Assembly: GCA_040752115.1 (NCBI GenBank)
Contig: JBFMFB010000001.1
Location: forward strand, 1-64,000
Source: JBFMFB01 sp040752115
Lineage (GTDB): Bacteria; Pseudomonadota; Gammaproteobacteria; Burkholderiales; Sulfuricellaceae
Reading direction: 5' to 3'
Length of the DNA stretch: 64,000 nucleotides
Shown: piece by piece, positions 63,254 through 64,000 of the stretch
Layout: every line of letters begins with the position of its first letter
How positions within the stretch are numbered: the first letter of the stretch is position 1
Notes under the pieces: model-generated
What the model saw: only the letters and a program-made list of their open reading frames with translations
What the model was told of the DNA's origin: nothing
Database searches by the model: none
Program-made: the position numbers and the translations under genes

Positions 63254-63847
63254 ATGAGCGAAATTCTGGTGCTGTATTACAGCCTGCACGGCTCGGTGAA
63301 GGAGATGGCTCACCTCGTCGCCCGCGGCATCGAGCAGGTACCCGGCGTTGCCGCGCGTCTGCGCACCGTCCCCAAAGTTTCCGCCGTAAGCAGGGCGACG
63401 GAAGATTCCATTCCGCGCGAGGGCGCGCCCTACGTCGAATTGAAGGATCTCGAGGAATGCATCGGTCTGGCGATGGGCAGCCCCACCCGCTTCGGCAATA
63501 TGGCCGCGCCGCTGAAATACTTCTGGGACGGCACCAGTCCGCTATGGCTCGCCGGCACACTGATCGGCAAACCGGCGGCAGTATTCACCTCCACTTCGAG
63601 CCAGCACGGCGGGCAGGAGACCACGCTGCTTTCGATGATGCTGCCGCTCATCCACCACGGCATGCTCATTCTCGGCCTGCCCTACTCGGAACCGGAACTC
63701 GCCACTACCGCGGGCGGCGGCACTCCCTACGGAGCAAGCCATGTCGCCGGAGCAGCCAGCGACAGGCCGATCAGCGAAGACGAGAAAAAACTCTGCCTCG
63801 CCCTCGGCAAACGGCTGGCGGAAACCGCCCTGAAACTCACCCGATGA
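63254..63847 (+). CDS. wrbA: NAD(P)H:quinone oxidoreductase, WrbA family
   Basis: 197-residue flavodoxin-fold quinone reductase. FMN loop YYSLHGSV, the diagnostic GSPTRFGNMAAPLK and an extended active-site stretch STSSQHGGQETTLLSMM are present. It reduces quinones by two electrons and protects from redox cycling. Its stop overlaps the next gene's ATG (ATGA). Confidence 0.96.
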   Translation: MSEILVLYYSLHGSVKEMAHLVARGIEQVPGVAARLRTVPKVSAVSRATEDSIPREGAPYVELKDLEECIGLAMGSPTRFGNMAAPLKYFWDGTSPLWLAGTLIGKPAAVFTSTSSQHGGQETTLLSMMLPLIHHGMLILGLPYSEPELATTAGGGTPYGASHVAGAASDRPISEDEKKLCLALGKRLAETALKLTR

Positions 63848-64000
63848 CGCATCCCGCCGCCCTCGCCGCACGGCACCTGCTGCGGGCGCACCACTCGGCA
63901 GCGCTGGCGACATTATCGAAAAAGTTCGATGGCTACCCATTCGCCTCGGCGGTGGATTACATCACCGATCGCGAAGCCAGACCGGTGTTCTTCATCAGCG
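63844..64000 (+). CDS. HugZ/pyridoxamine-oxidase-like FMN-binding protein, partial
   Basis: The first 52 residues are visible: MTHPAALAARHLLRAHHSAALATLSKKFDGYPFASAVDYITDREARPVFFIS. The pattern (ALATLS, then YPFASAVDY, then RPVFFIS) is that of the FMN-binding split barrel in HugZ-type haem oxygenase or related proteins. It is coupled to wrbA. Only the start of the fold is in the window, so the family is tentative. Confidence 0.7.
   Translation, partial: MTHPAALAARHLLRAHHSAALATLSKKFDGYPFASAVDYITDREARPVFFIS

Overview
The window looks like chromosomal DNA of a high-GC betaproteobacterium, most likely of the Nitrosomonadales type (Gallionellaceae/Sulfuricellaceae-like). This is inferred from gene content and order: gmk-rpoZ-spoT, hemA-prfA-prmC, ubiC-ubiA, the kinase/PP2C/rph/rdgB/hemW block and the phosphoketolase-acetate kinase pair. 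No rRNA is present, so the taxonomic placement is an inference. Almost all of the window is housekeeping; there is no prophage, CRISPR array or integron.

Layout. 1-0.1 kb: end of an insertion sequence abutting a 5'-clipped nitrate-type ABC ATPase. 0.9-5.6 kb: nth, an alkaline-phosphatase-superfamily enzyme, a SagB-type nitroreductase, an archaemetzincin-like M54 protease and cysS. 5.6-11.1 kb: a YgiQ radical SAM protein with a palindromic repeat read in frame, envelope proteins, and hslO-hslR. 11.3-16.7 kb: a Fur-family regulator, then hemW, rdgB, rph, a PP2C phosphatase and a Ser/Thr kinase on the minus strand. 16.7-23.2 kb: yicC, gmk, rpoZ, spoT, ridA, recG. 23.4-28.2 kb: ubiC, ubiA, a DUF4870-like membrane protein, a hemerythrin, ubiD, a PyrR-like phosphoribosyltransferase and an unknown protein. 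28.3-38.4 kb: outer-membrane barrel, dacB, beta-CASP RNase, hemA-prfA-prmC, purB, nfi. 38.4-42.8 kb: ackA and phosphoketolase, then an isolated nuoI and tRNA-Ser(UGA). 43-51 kb: CBS protein, rppH, spermidine-synthase-like protein, proS, lytic transglycosylase, and a four-gene envelope operon (two thioredoxin-fold proteins, TolC-like, HlyD-like). 51-64 kb: diguanylate cyclase, UPF0114 protein, a large unknown protein, YihY, a DevCAB-type exporter, an MgtA-type ATPase, a DUF4398-type lipoprotein, wrbA and the start of a HugZ-like gene.

The most unusual content is in the repeats, not the genes. (1) Eight intergenic, hyphenated palindromes are built from CACGAAT words (CACGGAT in one copy). (2) Heptanucleotide tandem repeats lie inside cysS and recG and at the rdgB/hemW, rpoZ/spoT and ridA/recG junctions; here the repeat unit itself carries stop, Shine-Dalgarno and start signals, and a 7-bp slip shifts frame. 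(3) Other palindromic repeats are read in frame (ygiQ), form the 5' end of a gene (dacB), or supply the stop codon (rppH and a DUF4398 gene). (4) A 162-bp MITE-like element with 14-bp perfect ends lies between a diguanylate cyclase and a UPF0114 gene.

Genes that appear to work together: the kinase and phosphatase form a reversible phosphorylation pair; ubiC/ubiA/ubiD with a hemerythrin suggest ubiquinone synthesis tied to O2 or redox; phosphoketolase and acetate kinase together make acetate and ATP from sugar phosphates; the DevC/DevA/DevB-like set is a complete inner-membrane exporter lacking only an outer-membrane channel, while the TolC/HlyD-like pair lacks an inner-membrane pump.
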